Shown one piece after another: positions 31,470 to 40,819 of a stretch of 64,000 nt of DNA. Origin of the DNA: RCIO01 sp040880025 (GTDB lineage Bacteria > Pseudomonadota > Alphaproteobacteria > Rhizobiales > Rhizobiaceae); NCBI GenBank assembly GCA_040880025.1, contig JBBDJD010000013.1:124001-188000 (forward strand), written 5' to 3'. Each line of letters opens with the position of its first letter. Within the stretch, counting starts at the first letter, position 1. Both the position numbers and the translations under genes were made by a program. The notes beneath the pieces were generated by a model, which worked only from the letters and a program-made list of their open reading frames with translations, was not told the origin of the DNA and made no database searches.

Positions 31470-31537
31470 GTGCATCGAATCAGGACGGGGCCAGGCAGGC
31501 TGACCCCGTCATACGCATGGACGACGAGGGGACATAG

Positions 31538-32203
31538 ATGCGCATTCTGGTGGTGGAAGACGACAAGGATCTCAATCGCCAGATCACGGACGCGCTATCC
31601 GACGCAGGCTATGTGGTCGACAAGGCTTTTGACGGCGAGGAAGGTCACTTCCTCGGCGATACGGAGCCATACGATGCGGTGATCCTCGATATCGGGCTGC
31701 CGCAGATGGACGGCATCAGTGTGCTCGAACGCTGGCGCCGTGACGGCCGCAAGATGCCCGTTCTGATGCTCACCGCGCGCGACCGCTGGTCGGACAAGGT
31801 GGCCGGCATCGATGCCGGCGCTGACGACTACGTGGCAAAACCATTCCACATCGAGGAAGTGCTGGCGCGCATGCGCGCGCTCATCCGCCGCGCGGCAGGC
31901 CATGCCTCGACCGAACTGACCTGCGGGCCGCTCAGGCTCGACACGAAATCCTCCAAGGCCGATGTCGACGGCGTGCCGCTCAAGCTCACCTCGCACGAGT
32001 TCCGCCTGCTTGCCTACCTGATGCACCATATGGATGAGGTGGTGTCGCGGACCGAACTGGTGGAACATCTCTACGATCAGGACTTCGACAGGGATTCCAA
32101 CACCATCGAGGTTTTCGTCGGCCGGCTGCGCAAGAAGATGGGCATCGATCTCATCGAGACGGTGCGCGGCATGGGTTACCGGATGCGCGAGACGCAAGCG
32201 TGA
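31538..32203 (+). CDS. feuP: FeuP-like OmpR-family response regulator
   Basis: A 221-residue response regulator. The receiver has the acidic pair E7-D8-D9, phosphorylated Asp51 in AVILDIGLPQMDG, and KPF near 101. The winged-helix output domain spans about 125-218 (LTSHEFRLLAYLMHHMDEVVSRTELVEHLY in part, and SNTIEVFVGRLRKKMG). It is followed 39 bp later by a matching kinase gene. FeuP in Sinorhizobium activates cyclic beta-glucan export (ndvA) and osmotic adaptation genes. The pair directly before cycH matches the rhizobial order. Confidence 0.85.
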   Translation: MRILVVEDDKDLNRQITDALSDAGYVVDKAFDGEEGHFLGDTEPYDAVILDIGLPQMDGISVLERWRRDGRKMPVLMLTARDRWSDKVAGIDAGADDYVAKPFHIEEVLARMRALIRRAAGHASTELTCGPLRLDTKSSKADVDGVPLKLTSHEFRLLAYLMHHMDEVVSRTELVEHLYDQDFDRDSNTIEVFVGRLRKKMGIDLIETVRGMGYRMRETQA

Positions 32204-32242
32204 GTTCAGGCCAACGACAGCCCGCGCGGAGATGACCGCTCG

Positions 32243-33631
32243 ATGCCGTTCCTAAGGCGCCTGTTCCGCTCCCTGACTTTCCGCGTCATCGCTTTCTCTA
32301 CCATCTGGGCGATCCTTGCGCTGATCGTCATCGCCACCGTCATTTCAGCGCTTTTCCGGCAGGCCAGCGAACGTGGCTTCCAGAACCTTCTCTCCGCGCA
32401 TCTCTTCAATCTCATCAGTTCGGCCACTGTCTCCGAAGACGGCTTCCTGACGGGAAGCCCCAATCTCGGCGATCTTCGCTTCACGCAGCCGGAATCCGGC
32501 TGGTACTGGACCGCGGTGCCGGTGAGCGAAAATCTGCGCGGCGAACTGAGCTCTCCGTCCATGACAGGGCCGATTCCAGCGGTTTCCACGGGGTCCATTC
32601 CCTTCGACGACCGTTTCCAGCGCCGCTATTTTGCCGAGGGGCTTGCCGGCGAGAGACTCGAGATCATCGAGAGCGAGTTCGTGCTCGACCAGGAAAACCG
32701 CGTTGCCCGGTTCCGGATGATGGGCAACCGCACGGAGTTGGAGGAGGAGATCGGCGCCTTCGAGAACCGTCTCTATGCCTATCTGGCCCTGTTCGGTCTC
32801 GGCATGATCGGCATCAACGCCGTAGCCATTATTCTGGGACTCAATCCGCTGGGCAGGGTGAGCAGCGCGCTAGCCAGAATCCGGGAAGGTTCGGCACAGC
32901 GGCTCGACGGCGGCTTCCCGACCGAAATAGTGCCGCTCGCGGCTGAAACCAACGCGCTGATCGAGAGCAACCGCCGTATCGTCGAGCGATCGCGCACGCA
33001 GGTCGGCAATCTTGCGCATTCGTTGAAAACGCCGCTGGCGGTCATCCAGAACGAAGGCCGAGCGCTCGGTGACGGAAAAGGCAAGCTGATCGCCGAACAG
33101 GCGTCACTGATGCGCGACCAGATCGAACATTACCTGCAACGGGCACGCATAGCGGCTCAGCGCGACACCGTGGTTTTCCGTACACAGGTTGCCGAGACGC
33201 TGGAACGCATGGTGCGCGTCACGCGGAAATTGTCGCCGGACAAGGAGTTGGCGCTCGAATTGCCAGAGGAGGATGTCGTGTTCTCCGGCGAACGCGAGGA
33301 TTTCGAGGAGATTGTCGGCAACCTGCTGGAAAACGCGATGAAATGGGCGGACGGAGCCGCTCGCATTGCTGTCCGGGCCGGCGAAGACCGGGATGAAGCG
33401 GCGTCAACCTTCGAGCTCATTGTCGAAGATGACGGGCCGGGGATCCCGGACGACAAGGCGCGCGAGGCGGTGAAACGCGGGCGCCGGCTCGACGAATCCA
33501 AACCGGGCACCGGCCTTGGACTGTCGATAGTGGCCGATCTGGTGAGCGAATATGGCGGCGTCCTGGCGTTCGGACGGTCAAGTCTTGGCGGCCTCAGGGT
33601 GAACATCACGCTGAAGCGGGTGGCGAGCTGA
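32243..33631 (+). CDS. feuQ: FeuQ-like sensor histidine kinase
   Basis: A 462-residue PhoQ-like membrane kinase. Two helices (about residues 10-35 and 177-197) flank a periplasmic sensor of about 140 residues. HAMP and HisKA follow with His259 in NLAHSLKTPLAVIQNEG, then HATPase with ENAMKWADGAARIAV, EDDGPGIPDDK and GTGLGLSIVADLV. It is the partner of the regulator just upstream. In Sinorhizobium FeuQ is held in check by FeuN, and a FeuN-like gene is present here, so the three genes probably form an osmotic/envelope sensing system. Confidence 0.86.
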   Translation: MPFLRRLFRSLTFRVIAFSTIWAILALIVIATVISALFRQASERGFQNLLSAHLFNLISSATVSEDGFLTGSPNLGDLRFTQPESGWYWTAVPVSENLRGELSSPSMTGPIPAVSTGSIPFDDRFQRRYFAEGLAGERLEIIESEFVLDQENRVARFRMMGNRTELEEEIGAFENRLYAYLALFGLGMIGINAVAIILGLNPLGRVSSALARIREGSAQRLDGGFPTEIVPLAAETNALIESNRRIVERSRTQVGNLAHSLKTPLAVIQNEGRALGDGKGKLIAEQASLMRDQIEHYLQRARIAAQRDTVVFRTQVAETLERMVRVTRKLSPDKELALELPEEDVVFSGEREDFEEIVGNLLENAMKWADGAARIAVRAGEDRDEAASTFELIVEDDGPGIPDDKAREAVKRGRRLDESKPGTGLGLSIVADLVSEYGGVLAFGRSSLGGLRVNITLKRVAS

Positions 33632-33738
33632 CGCCTACACGCAATTGTGTGACGCGAAGGGGCCGCATTTCGGCCAAATATGGCAACTAGCGAATGCAGC
33701 ATCAAATGCGGTGGCAACGGACAGCGGCACTTCAGGCA

Positions 33739-34164
33739 ATGAAAGCAATCATCATATTGCTCGCATCCGCGCTTGCGCTCGGAGGATGTACCTCGATCAA
33801 CAGCCGCAACTCCTCACTGGTCGGCAGCTTCGCAGGCGCATCGACTGCGCGGAACGCCGGAACCGCGGCGATCGGCAACGGACTGGTTGGCGGCCCGATG
33901 GGCGCTTCGCTTGATCCGAGCGACCGCCGCCTTGCGCTGGAGGCTGAATACCAGGCTCTGGAATATACGCACGCCGGCCGGCCCGTATCGTGGACCGGGA
34001 CCAACGGAGGCGTGGCGGGCGAAGTCGTCGCCTATCAGCCCTACCGCGTCGGCTCGCAGGATTGCCGGCAATACATGCACACGGTCAATGTCGATGGCCG
34101 CTCGCAGACCATGCGCGGAGCGGCCTGCCGCAACGAGGACGGCAGCTGGTCGCTGCTGACCTGA
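33739..34164 (+). CDS. RT0821/Lpp0805-family outer-surface lipoprotein
   Basis: A 141-residue lipoprotein. The signal sequence ends in the lipobox LALGGC with Cys17 as the lipid-anchor site. A glycine-rich segment follows (GTAAIGNGLVGGPMGASLDPSDRRLALEAEYQALEY, given in part). The C-terminal domain reads RVGSQDCRQYMHTVNVDGRS with MRGAACRNEDGSW, typical of RT0821/Lpp0805 surface proteins. The ATG at 33739 was chosen because the lipobox is then at normal distance. It lies between feuQ and ccmI; function unknown, probably envelope structure. Confidence 0.82.
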   Translation: MKAIIILLASALALGGCTSINSRNSSLVGSFAGASTARNAGTAAIGNGLVGGPMGASLDPSDRRLALEAEYQALEYTHAGRPVSWTGTNGGVAGEVVAYQPYRVGSQDCRQYMHTVNVDGRSQTMRGAACRNEDGSWSLLT

Positions 34165-34257
34165 CATCCAATTGCCGCCCGATCTCAGCACCACACGCCA
34201 AATCGTCGCAACCCGCTTCTATAGGTTCGTGGTCCGAATGCCGCTAATGAGGCGGCC

Positions 34258-35394
34258 ATGACCGCATTCTGGATCGTCGCCGCGCTGCTGACTGTCGCCG
34301 CCTGCCTGGCGGTGGCCTGGCCGTTCCTGAGACAATCGAGAACGGATTCCGACGCCGCCCACGATCTCGAAGTCTATCGCGATCAACTGGCCGAAGTGGA
34401 TCGCGACCTCGCGCGCGGCGCAATCTCGCCGGCAGACGCGGAAGAGGCAAAAGCCGAGATTGGACGCCGCATTCTGCGGTCCGCCGAGATTGAGCCGGCA
34501 TCGGCAAATGTCGGCGGCACAAGAGCGCGCGTGACGGCCAGCGTCGCGCTGTTCACCGTGCCGGTCGTCGCGCTCGGGCTTTACCTTGTTCTCGGCTCGC
34601 CCTGGATGCCGGATCAGGCGCTGGAAGCGCGGCTGGCCGCCAACCCCGCTGGCAATTCGATCGACGAACTGATTGCCCGCGCCGAACGCCATCTCATCGA
34701 CAATCCCGAGGATGGGCGCGGATGGGATGTGCTTGCGCCGATCTATATGCGCGTTGGCCGCAACGAGGATGCGGTCATCGCATTCCGCAATGCGATCAGG
34801 CTGAACGGCGCCGGCGCTCAGCGGGAGTCCGGGCTGGGCGACGCGATATTCCGCGCGTCGGGCAATATTGTAACAGCCGAGGCACAAACTGCCTTCGAGC
34901 GCGCGCTGAACGATGACCCCACCGACGCCAAGGCCCGCTTTTTCTTGGCGCTTGCGCTCGCGCAGCAGGGCGATGTCGATCGGGCCGCGCATCGCTGGGA
35001 GGAAATGCTTGGCGACCTGCCGGAGGACTCGCCCTGGCGCGGCGCTGCGGCACAGGCGCTCGCCCGCAATCAGGAGCGCGCGCCCGAGCTGGCCGAAGGC
35101 GCTCCAGGTCCTACCGCTGACGACATGCAGGCCGCCGCCGAAATGTCGTCGGAAGATCGTAATGCCATGATCGAGGGCATGGTCGCTCAGCTCGACCAGC
35201 GCCTGCGCGACAATCCTGACGATGCCGCTGGCTGGCGGCGTCTGATACGCTCCTTTGTGGTCCTCGGCCGAGCGGACGAAGCGCGCGCCGCGCTGGAACG
35301 CGGCCTCGAAGGTCTGGGATCGGAGACAAGCGAGGGACGTTTGCTGGTGGAATTCGCCGCCGACCTCGATGTCGAACTTACGGAGAGCCAATGA
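34258..35394 (+). CDS. ccmI: Cytochrome c maturation protein CcmI (CycH)
   Basis: A 378-residue CcmI/CycH. The N-terminal helix (residues 2-24, FWIVAALLTVAACLAVAWPFL), cytoplasmic loop and second helix (about 95-113) are followed by a periplasmic TPR domain (about 130-378, with repeats such as WDVLAPIYMRVGRNEDAVIAF and AFERALNDDPTDAKARFFLALALAQQG). It presents apocytochrome c to the haem ligation complex. The ATG is at the start of the CcmI pattern. It overlaps ccmE by 4 bp and begins the cycHJKL operon. Confidence 0.94.
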   Translation: MTAFWIVAALLTVAACLAVAWPFLRQSRTDSDAAHDLEVYRDQLAEVDRDLARGAISPADAEEAKAEIGRRILRSAEIEPASANVGGTRARVTASVALFTVPVVALGLYLVLGSPWMPDQALEARLAANPAGNSIDELIARAERHLIDNPEDGRGWDVLAPIYMRVGRNEDAVIAFRNAIRLNGAGAQRESGLGDAIFRASGNIVTAEAQTAFERALNDDPTDAKARFFLALALAQQGDVDRAAHRWEEMLGDLPEDSPWRGAAAQALARNQERAPELAEGAPGPTADDMQAAAEMSSEDRNAMIEGMVAQLDQRLRDNPDDAAGWRRLIRSFVVLGRADEARAALERGLEGLGSETSEGRLLVEFAADLDVELTESQ

Positions 35395-35825
35395 CTCGCA
35401 GGCAGAAACGTTTGTCGGTGATCGCCGGTGGCCTCGCGTTTCTCGCGGTAGCCGCCGGTCTGACATTTTATGCTCTCGGACAGCGGACGTCCTATTTTTA
35501 CATGCCCTCCGATCTGGCCGGGGCAACCGTGGCGCCCGGCGAGCGTTTCAGGCTCGGCGGGCTGGTCGAGACGGGCTCGATCGAACGCGGCCAGGGGCTG
35601 GACATACGCTTCGCCGTCACCGATCACGATCGGACGGTGCAAGTGCGCTATAGCGGCATTCTGCCCGACCTGTTTCGAGAAGATCAGGGTGTGGTGACGG
35701 AAGGCGCGCTGGCCGACGATGGCGTTTTCGTTGCAGACAGCGTGCTTGCCAAGCACGATGAAACCTACATGCCACGCGAAGTGGCCGACGCCCTGAAGGA
35801 AAAGGGTGTGTGGCAGGAAGAATAG
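35391..35825 (+). CDS. ccmE: Haem chaperone CcmE (CycJ)
   Basis: A 144-residue periplasmic haem chaperone with an N-terminal membrane anchor (residues 8-28). The beta-barrel has the family pattern FYMPSDLAGATVAPGERFRLGGLVETGSI in part, YSGILPDLFREDQGVV and VLAKHDETYMP, with His122 as the covalent haem-binding residue and the following tyrosine as axial ligand. It carries haem from CcmC/D to the CcmF/H ligase. The ATG overlaps the end of ccmI and the gene is followed 10 bp later by ccmF. Confidence 0.96.
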   Translation: MTRRQKRLSVIAGGLAFLAVAAGLTFYALGQRTSYFYMPSDLAGATVAPGERFRLGGLVETGSIERGQGLDIRFAVTDHDRTVQVRYSGILPDLFREDQGVVTEGALADDGVFVADSVLAKHDETYMPREVADALKEKGVWQEE

Positions 35826-35835
35826 GCCGGAACGA

Positions 35836-37815
35836 ATGACCGTCGAGATTGGACATTTCGCTCTTGTACTGGCTCTCGCTCTGGCGCTGGTCCAGGCGAT
35901 TGTGCCGCTGGCCGGCGCCAGGCTCGGCAATCCGCGCCTTGTGGCGATGGCCGCACCGACCGCGGTGGCGGGATTTGCGCTGGTGGCGCTATCCTTTTCT
36001 TCGCTCGTTGCCGCCTATGTCGCTTCCGATTTTTCCGTCGTCAATGTCTGGGAGAATTCCCACTCGCTGAAACCGCTTCTCTACAAGGTCACCGGCACAT
36101 GGGGGAACCATGAAGGATCGATGCTCCTGTGGGTGTTGATCCTGACTCTGTTCGGTGCGCTGGTGGCGCTGTTCGGCGCCAATCTTCCCGCGACATTGCG
36201 CGCCCACGTACTGGCCGTGCAAGGCTGGATCGGGTCGGCCTTCCTGCTCTTCATCCTCACGACTTCCAATCCTTTCGCACGGCTCGATCCCGCACCGATC
36301 GAGGGGCGCGATCTCAATCCGGTGCTGCAGGACATCGGCCTCGCCATCCATCCGCCGCTGCTTTACCTCGGCTATGTCGGCTTCTCGATCAGCTTTTCCT
36401 TCGCGGTCGCCGCGCTGCTTGAAGGCCGCATCGATGCCGCCTGGGCGCGTTGGGTGCGGCCGTGGACGCTGGCTGCGTGGATATTCCTGACGGGCGGCAT
36501 CGCTATGGGCTCCTACTGGGCATATTACGAGCTCGGCTGGGGCGGCTTCTGGTTTTGGGACCCGGTCGAGAACGCTTCATTCATGCCGTGGCTTGCCGGA
36601 ACCGCGCTGCTTCACTCGGCGCTGGTGATGGAACGCCGCTCGGCCTTGAAGATATGGACGGTGCTGCTGGCGATCCTGACGTTTTCGCTGTCCCTGCTCG
36701 GAACCTTTCTTGTGCGGTCCGGTGTACTCACATCGGTCCACACCTTCGCGACCGATCCGACGCGGGGCGTCTTCATCCTGATTATCCTCATTCTCTTCAT
36801 AGGCGGCGCTCTGGCGCTGTTCGCCTTTCGCGCGTCGGAGCTGTCGGCTGGAGGGCTGTTCCAGCCGGTTTCGCGCGAAGGCGCGCTGGTTCTCAACAAT
36901 CTCTTTCTTTCCACAGCTACCGCAACCGTGCTCATCGGCACGCTCTATCCGCTCGTCGTGGAGGCGCTGACGGGGGACAAGATTTCCGTCGGCGCGCCCT
37001 TCTTCAATCTCACTTTCGGCCTGCTGACGCTGCCGCTTCTGCTGATTGTGCCTTTTGGACCGCTGCTCGCCTGGAAACGGGGCGATCTGTATGCCGTCTC
37101 GCAAAGGCTGTTCTTTGCTTTCGGGGCGTCGCTGGGTGTGGCGCTGATCTGTTATGCGCTGATTGACAGAATGTCGGCGTTCGCAGCGCTCGGCTACGGT
37201 CTGGCCACGTGGCTGATCGGCGGTGCGCTGACCGATCTGGCATTCAAGGCCGGACTGCCCAAGGCCCGATTTGGAGTTGCGGCCCGCCGGCTCGTCGGGC
37301 TGCCTGGTGCGGCATTCGGAACTGTCCTTGCGCACGCGGGGCTGGGCGTCACATTGCTCGGGCTGGTGTCCGTCTATTCGCTGGAGACCGAGCGCTTCGT
37401 CACCATGCGGCCGGGCGAAACGCTGGAGATCGCCGGCAAGACCCTTCACTTCGAAGGCATGGTCCCGCTGCGCGGGGCCAACTATCTCGAGGATCAGGGC
37501 CGCTTCTCCATCACGGGCGCGGACGGCGCCTCGATGGGCGAGATCGTCTCGGCCAAGCGCGTCTACCCGGCACGCAGCATGCCCACCACCGAGGCCGGCA
37601 TTCGCACGTTCGGTTTCAGCCAACTCTACGTCTCGCTTGGCGATCCGACCGACGATGGCGGCATTGTCGTGCGCGCCTGGTGGAAGCCCATGGTGACTCT
37701 TCTTTGGCTGGGCGCGGTCGTCATGATGATAGGCGGTGTGTTCTCGCTCGCCGATCGCCGTCTTCGCGTCGGCGCGCCTGCCGCGCGGCGCAAGACCGCG
37801 CCGTCGCCGGCATGA
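35836..37815 (+). CDS. ccmF: Haem lyase CcmF (CycK)
   Basis: A 659-residue polytopic membrane protein with about fifteen helices and the tryptophan-rich haem-handling motif GGFWFWDPVENASFMPWL (about residues 235-252). TWGNHEGSMLLWVL and HPPLLYLGYVGFS come before it and HTFATDPTRGVFIL after it. CcmF joins haem to apocytochrome c with CcmH and CcmI. The ATG at 35836, 10 bp after ccmE, gives the family N-terminus; an upstream in-frame opening overlaps ccmE and is not used. It overlaps ccmH by 4 bp. Confidence 0.96.
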   Translation: MTVEIGHFALVLALALALVQAIVPLAGARLGNPRLVAMAAPTAVAGFALVALSFSSLVAAYVASDFSVVNVWENSHSLKPLLYKVTGTWGNHEGSMLLWVLILTLFGALVALFGANLPATLRAHVLAVQGWIGSAFLLFILTTSNPFARLDPAPIEGRDLNPVLQDIGLAIHPPLLYLGYVGFSISFSFAVAALLEGRIDAAWARWVRPWTLAAWIFLTGGIAMGSYWAYYELGWGGFWFWDPVENASFMPWLAGTALLHSALVMERRSALKIWTVLLAILTFSLSLLGTFLVRSGVLTSVHTFATDPTRGVFILIILILFIGGALALFAFRASELSAGGLFQPVSREGALVLNNLFLSTATATVLIGTLYPLVVEALTGDKISVGAPFFNLTFGLLTLPLLLIVPFGPLLAWKRGDLYAVSQRLFFAFGASLGVALICYALIDRMSAFAALGYGLATWLIGGALTDLAFKAGLPKARFGVAARRLVGLPGAAFGTVLAHAGLGVTLLGLVSVYSLETERFVTMRPGETLEIAGKTLHFEGMVPLRGANYLEDQGRFSITGADGASMGEIVSAKRVYPARSMPTTEAGIRTFGFSQLYVSLGDPTDDGGIVVRAWWKPMVTLLWLGAVVMMIGGVFSLADRRLRVGAPAARRKTAPSPA

Positions 37816-38273
37816 GAAAGCTTGCCCGCGTTCTGGGTGTATTCCTGCTGCTGGCGCTGATGCCCGCCGCCGCGCTTGCCGTTCTGCCCAGCGAGGTGCT
37901 CGACGATCCGGCGCTCGAGGCGCGTGCGCGCGATCTCTCCGCCGATCTGCGCTGCATGGTCTGCCAGAACCAGTCGATCGACGATTCGAATGCCGAACTG
38001 GCGCGCGATCTGCGCATCCTGGTTCGCGAGCGGCTCGTGGCCGGCGATACCGACGGCGAAGTGATCTCCTATGTCGTATCGCGTTATGGGGAATTCGTCC
38101 TGCTGCGCCCGCGTTTCAGCATGCGCAACGCGCTTTTGTGGGGCGCGCCGGCATTGCTTCTCGTCGTTGGCGGCGTAATCATCGCAGGCCGTTTCCGCCG
38201 TCCCGCGAACCGAGCCGCCGTCCCGCTGAGTGACGCAGAAAAGAAGAAGATCGATGACATCCTGAGCGACTGA
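37812..38273 (+). CDS. ccmH: Cytochrome c maturation protein CcmH (CycL)
   Basis: A 153-residue thiol-redox protein. The signal/anchor helix (residues 5-24) is followed by a periplasmic three-helix domain with the redox motif LRCMVCQNQSI (Cys48 and Cys51) and EVISYVVSRYGEFVLLRP. A second helix lies at about 109-128. It reduces the apocytochrome CXXCH motif before haem ligation. The start overlaps the ccmF stop. The gene ends the operon; a 155-bp gap with no clear terminator leads to degP. Confidence 0.95.
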   Translation: MRKLARVLGVFLLLALMPAAALAVLPSEVLDDPALEARARDLSADLRCMVCQNQSIDDSNAELARDLRILVRERLVAGDTDGEVISYVVSRYGEFVLLRPRFSMRNALLWGAPALLLVVGGVIIAGRFRRPANRAAVPLSDAEKKKIDDILSD

Positions 38274-38428
38274 ACGGACGGTTTCATTCGGCATCTCAGG
38301 GAAGCCAGTTTCCGTACATTACGAAATTGTCATGTCGCGGAAATGGCGGCGTAATGTAGCCGCAACTATCTGTCTTGTCCGAAGCGTGGCGCAACAGCCC
38401 GCCTTTCGATCAAGAGGACAAGTCAGAC

Positions 38429-39961
38429 ATGGATACCACAAAGCCAATCACGAAGTCCCGCAGGACGCGCCTGCTGGCCGCCGCCGCGTCGCTGGCGATC
38501 GCCGGCGCGATCGGCTTCGGCGCTGCCACCACCGGCACCAGCCCGGTTCTGGCGGACGCTGTGAAGCTCGAAACCCCGCAGCAGAACATCGGCTTTGCCG
38601 AGGTCGTCGAGCGCGTCTCGCCGGCAGTTGTCAGCGTGCGCGTCTCGGCTCGCATGGCGCCCGCCGCCGATCGCGGCCAGGACGGCTTCTTTTTCAACTT
38701 CCCGGGGTTCGAGGATCTTCCCAACGATCACCCGTTGAACCGCTTCTTCCGCGAATTCCGCGGTGAACGCGGTCCGGGAGCAGACCCGCGCTTCCGCGGC
38801 CGTCCGGATCGTCAGCGTCCGATGTCCCAGGGGTCCGGCTTCTTCATTTCCGAGGACGGTTTTCTCGTCACCAACAATCATGTTGTCCAGGGCGGCTCCG
38901 ACTTCACCGTCGTCATGGATGACGGCACCGAGCTTTCCGCCAAGCTGATCGGCAGCGATCCGCGCACCGATCTCGCCGTTCTCAAGGTCGAGGAGGCGCG
39001 CGCGTTCACCTATGTCGCATTCGCGGACGACACCCAGGTCCGGGTCGGCGATTGGGTTGTCGCGGTCGGCAATCCCTTCGGCCTCGGCGGCACCGTGACG
39101 GCCGGTATCGTTTCGGCCCGCGGCCGCGACATCGGCGCCGGTCCCTACGACGACTTCATCCAGATCGATGCGGCGGTGAACCGCGGCAATTCCGGCGGCC
39201 CGGCCTTCAATCTCAGCGGTGAGGTTGTTGGCATCAACACGGCGATCTTCTCGCCGTCGGGCGGCAATGTCGGCATCGCCTTCGCGATCCCCGCATCGGT
39301 CGCCAAGGATGTCGTCAACGGCCTGATCGAGGACGGGTCGATCGAGCGCGGCTGGCTTGGCGTGCAGATTCAGGACGTTACGGACGATATCGCCGAATCG
39401 CTTGGTCTCGACGAAGCCAAGGGTGCGCTCGTGTCCGAGGCGCAGCCCGACAGTCCGGCACTCAGCTCCGGCGTCAGGTCAGGCGACGTGATCGTCGCGG
39501 TCGACGGCAAGGATGTTAAGTCACCGCGTGAACTGGCCCGCATGATCGGCAATCTCGATCCGGGCAATGAAGTCGAGGTTACCCTTTGGCGCGATGGCAA
39601 GGCCGAGACCGTCAAGGTGACGCTGGGCGACATGCCTGCGGCCCCGCAGATGGCATCGGCCGAGCAGCCCGGCGAGCCGACAAGCGGCGACATGCTTGAG
39701 AGCTTCGGCCTGACCGTGACGCCAGCCGAGGACGGTAATGGGCTGGTCGTGACCGACGTATCTCCCGATGGCGAGGCCGCCGTGCGCGGCATCCAGGCCG
39801 GTGACGTGATCGTTTCGATCAACTCCAAGGAGGTCAAGGCATCGGCTGACGTGGACGAGGCAGTGAAGGCCGCGACCGATGCGGGCCGCAAGGCGGTTCT
39901 GCTTCAGGTGAAGCGCGACGACGCCAACCGCTTCGTCGCTCTGCCTGTCGAACGCGGCTAA
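38429..39961 (+). CDS. degP: Periplasmic serine protease, Do/DegP (HtrA) family
   Basis: A 510-residue protease and chaperone. An N-terminal signal segment (about residues 14-40) precedes the trypsin-like domain with catalytic His151 (FLVTNNHVV), Asp181 (RTDLAVLK) and Ser255 (NRGNSGGPAF). Two PDZ domains follow (about 290-375 and 405-495, with GWLGVQIQDVT and GLVVTDVSPDGEAAVRGIQAGDVI in part). It removes misfolded envelope proteins. The ATG at 38429 has AGAGGA upstream. The rhizobial degP also lies after cycL. A strong terminator follows. Confidence 0.95.
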   Translation: MDTTKPITKSRRTRLLAAAASLAIAGAIGFGAATTGTSPVLADAVKLETPQQNIGFAEVVERVSPAVVSVRVSARMAPAADRGQDGFFFNFPGFEDLPNDHPLNRFFREFRGERGPGADPRFRGRPDRQRPMSQGSGFFISEDGFLVTNNHVVQGGSDFTVVMDDGTELSAKLIGSDPRTDLAVLKVEEARAFTYVAFADDTQVRVGDWVVAVGNPFGLGGTVTAGIVSARGRDIGAGPYDDFIQIDAAVNRGNSGGPAFNLSGEVVGINTAIFSPSGGNVGIAFAIPASVAKDVVNGLIEDGSIERGWLGVQIQDVTDDIAESLGLDEAKGALVSEAQPDSPALSSGVRSGDVIVAVDGKDVKSPRELARMIGNLDPGNEVEVTLWRDGKAETVKVTLGDMPAAPQMASAEQPGEPTSGDMLESFGLTVTPAEDGNGLVVTDVSPDGEAAVRGIQAGDVIVSINSKEVKASADVDEAVKAATDAGRKAVLLQVKRDDANRFVALPVERG

Positions 39962-40065
39962 GCCAACCAAAATGCGGCTCCGGGCCGGCGGTCAAAACGA
40001 CCCCCGATCCGCCCCCGGAGCGGCATTGGAATCGGTGCGACTGTTACCTCGTTCCGCCCGGTTCC

Positions 40066-40102
40066 AACGGCAGCGGGTTCCTATCACCCGCTGCCGTTTT
40101 TT
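40066..40102 (+). terminator. Rho-independent terminator downstream of degP
   Basis: A perfect 12-bp stem, AACGGCAGCGGG (40066-40077) and CCCGCTGCCGTT (40087-40098), with a 9-nt loop, is followed by a run of six T. It lies between degP and the response regulator gene and separates the two units. A second, longer but imperfect stem without a T-run lies just before it (39971-39984 and 40014-40027, 13 of 14 pairs). Confidence 0.92.
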
Positions 40103-40144
40103 CTCCAGCGCGGCACAATGTTGTAAATCGCCTATAATGACGCC

Positions 40145-40819
40145 ATGAAGATTCTTGTGATCGAAGACGACCGCGAGGCGGCGGACTACATCCGCAAGGC
40201 GTTCGATGAAGCCGGGCACACGGCTGACGTCGCAGGTGACGGCGAAAGCGGCCATGCGATGGCCGAGGACGGCTCCTACGACGTGCTGGTGGTCGACCGG
40301 ATGCTGCCGCGCCGCGACGGTCTGGCGGTGATTTCCGAACTGCGGGCCGGGGGCGATACCACACCCGTGCTGATCCTGTCGGCCCTGGGCGAGGTCGACG
40401 ACCGGGTGACCGGACTGCGCGCCGGCGGCGACGACTATCTCACCAAACCCTACGCCTTCACCGAGCTTCTGGCCCGCGTCGAGGCGCTCAACCGGCGCGG
40501 CATCTCCAAGGACGTCGAAACCCAGTACAAGGTCGGCGACCTGGAACTGGACCGGCTGGCTCACACCGTCCGCCGGGCGGGACGCGATATTCTCCTCCAG
40601 CCGCGCGAATTCCGCCTGCTCGAATATCTGATGCGTCATGCCGGACAGGTGGTCACGCGCACCATGCTGCTGGAAAATGTCTGGGATTATCATTTCGATC
40701 CACAGACAAACGTTATCGACGTGCATGTGTCGCGGCTGCGCGCCAAGATCGAGAAGGAGTTCGACACTCCGGTTCTTCATACGGTGCGCGGTGCGGGCTA
40801 CATGCTGAAAGCGGGCTGA
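40145..40819 (+). CDS. OmpR-family response regulator
   Basis: A 224-residue response regulator. The receiver has E7-D8-D9, phosphorylated Asp51 in VLVVDRMLPRRDG and a KPY lysine near 102. The C-terminal winged helix (about 128-222) reads LQPREFRLLEYLMRHAGQVVTRTMLLENVW in part and TNVIDVHVSRLRAKIEK. It shares its last base with the kinase start, so expression is coupled. In Sinorhizobium the same position between degP and glnE holds a response regulator/kinase pair. The target genes are not visible; envelope stress is a reasonable guess given degP. Confidence 0.92.
   Translation: MKILVIEDDREAADYIRKAFDEAGHTADVAGDGESGHAMAEDGSYDVLVVDRMLPRRDGLAVISELRAGGDTTPVLILSALGEVDDRVTGLRAGGDDYLTKPYAFTELLARVEALNRRGISKDVETQYKVGDLELDRLAHTVRRAGRDILLQPREFRLLEYLMRHAGQVVTRTMLLENVWDYHFDPQTNVIDVHVSRLRAKIEKEFDTPVLHTVRGAGYMLKAG

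Noticed and set aside
39971..40027. Long stem downstream of degP as a second terminator
   Set aside because: Stem is 13 of 14 pairs but with a 29-nt loop and no T-run; the perfect hairpin with a T-run at 40066-40102 is the convincing terminator.
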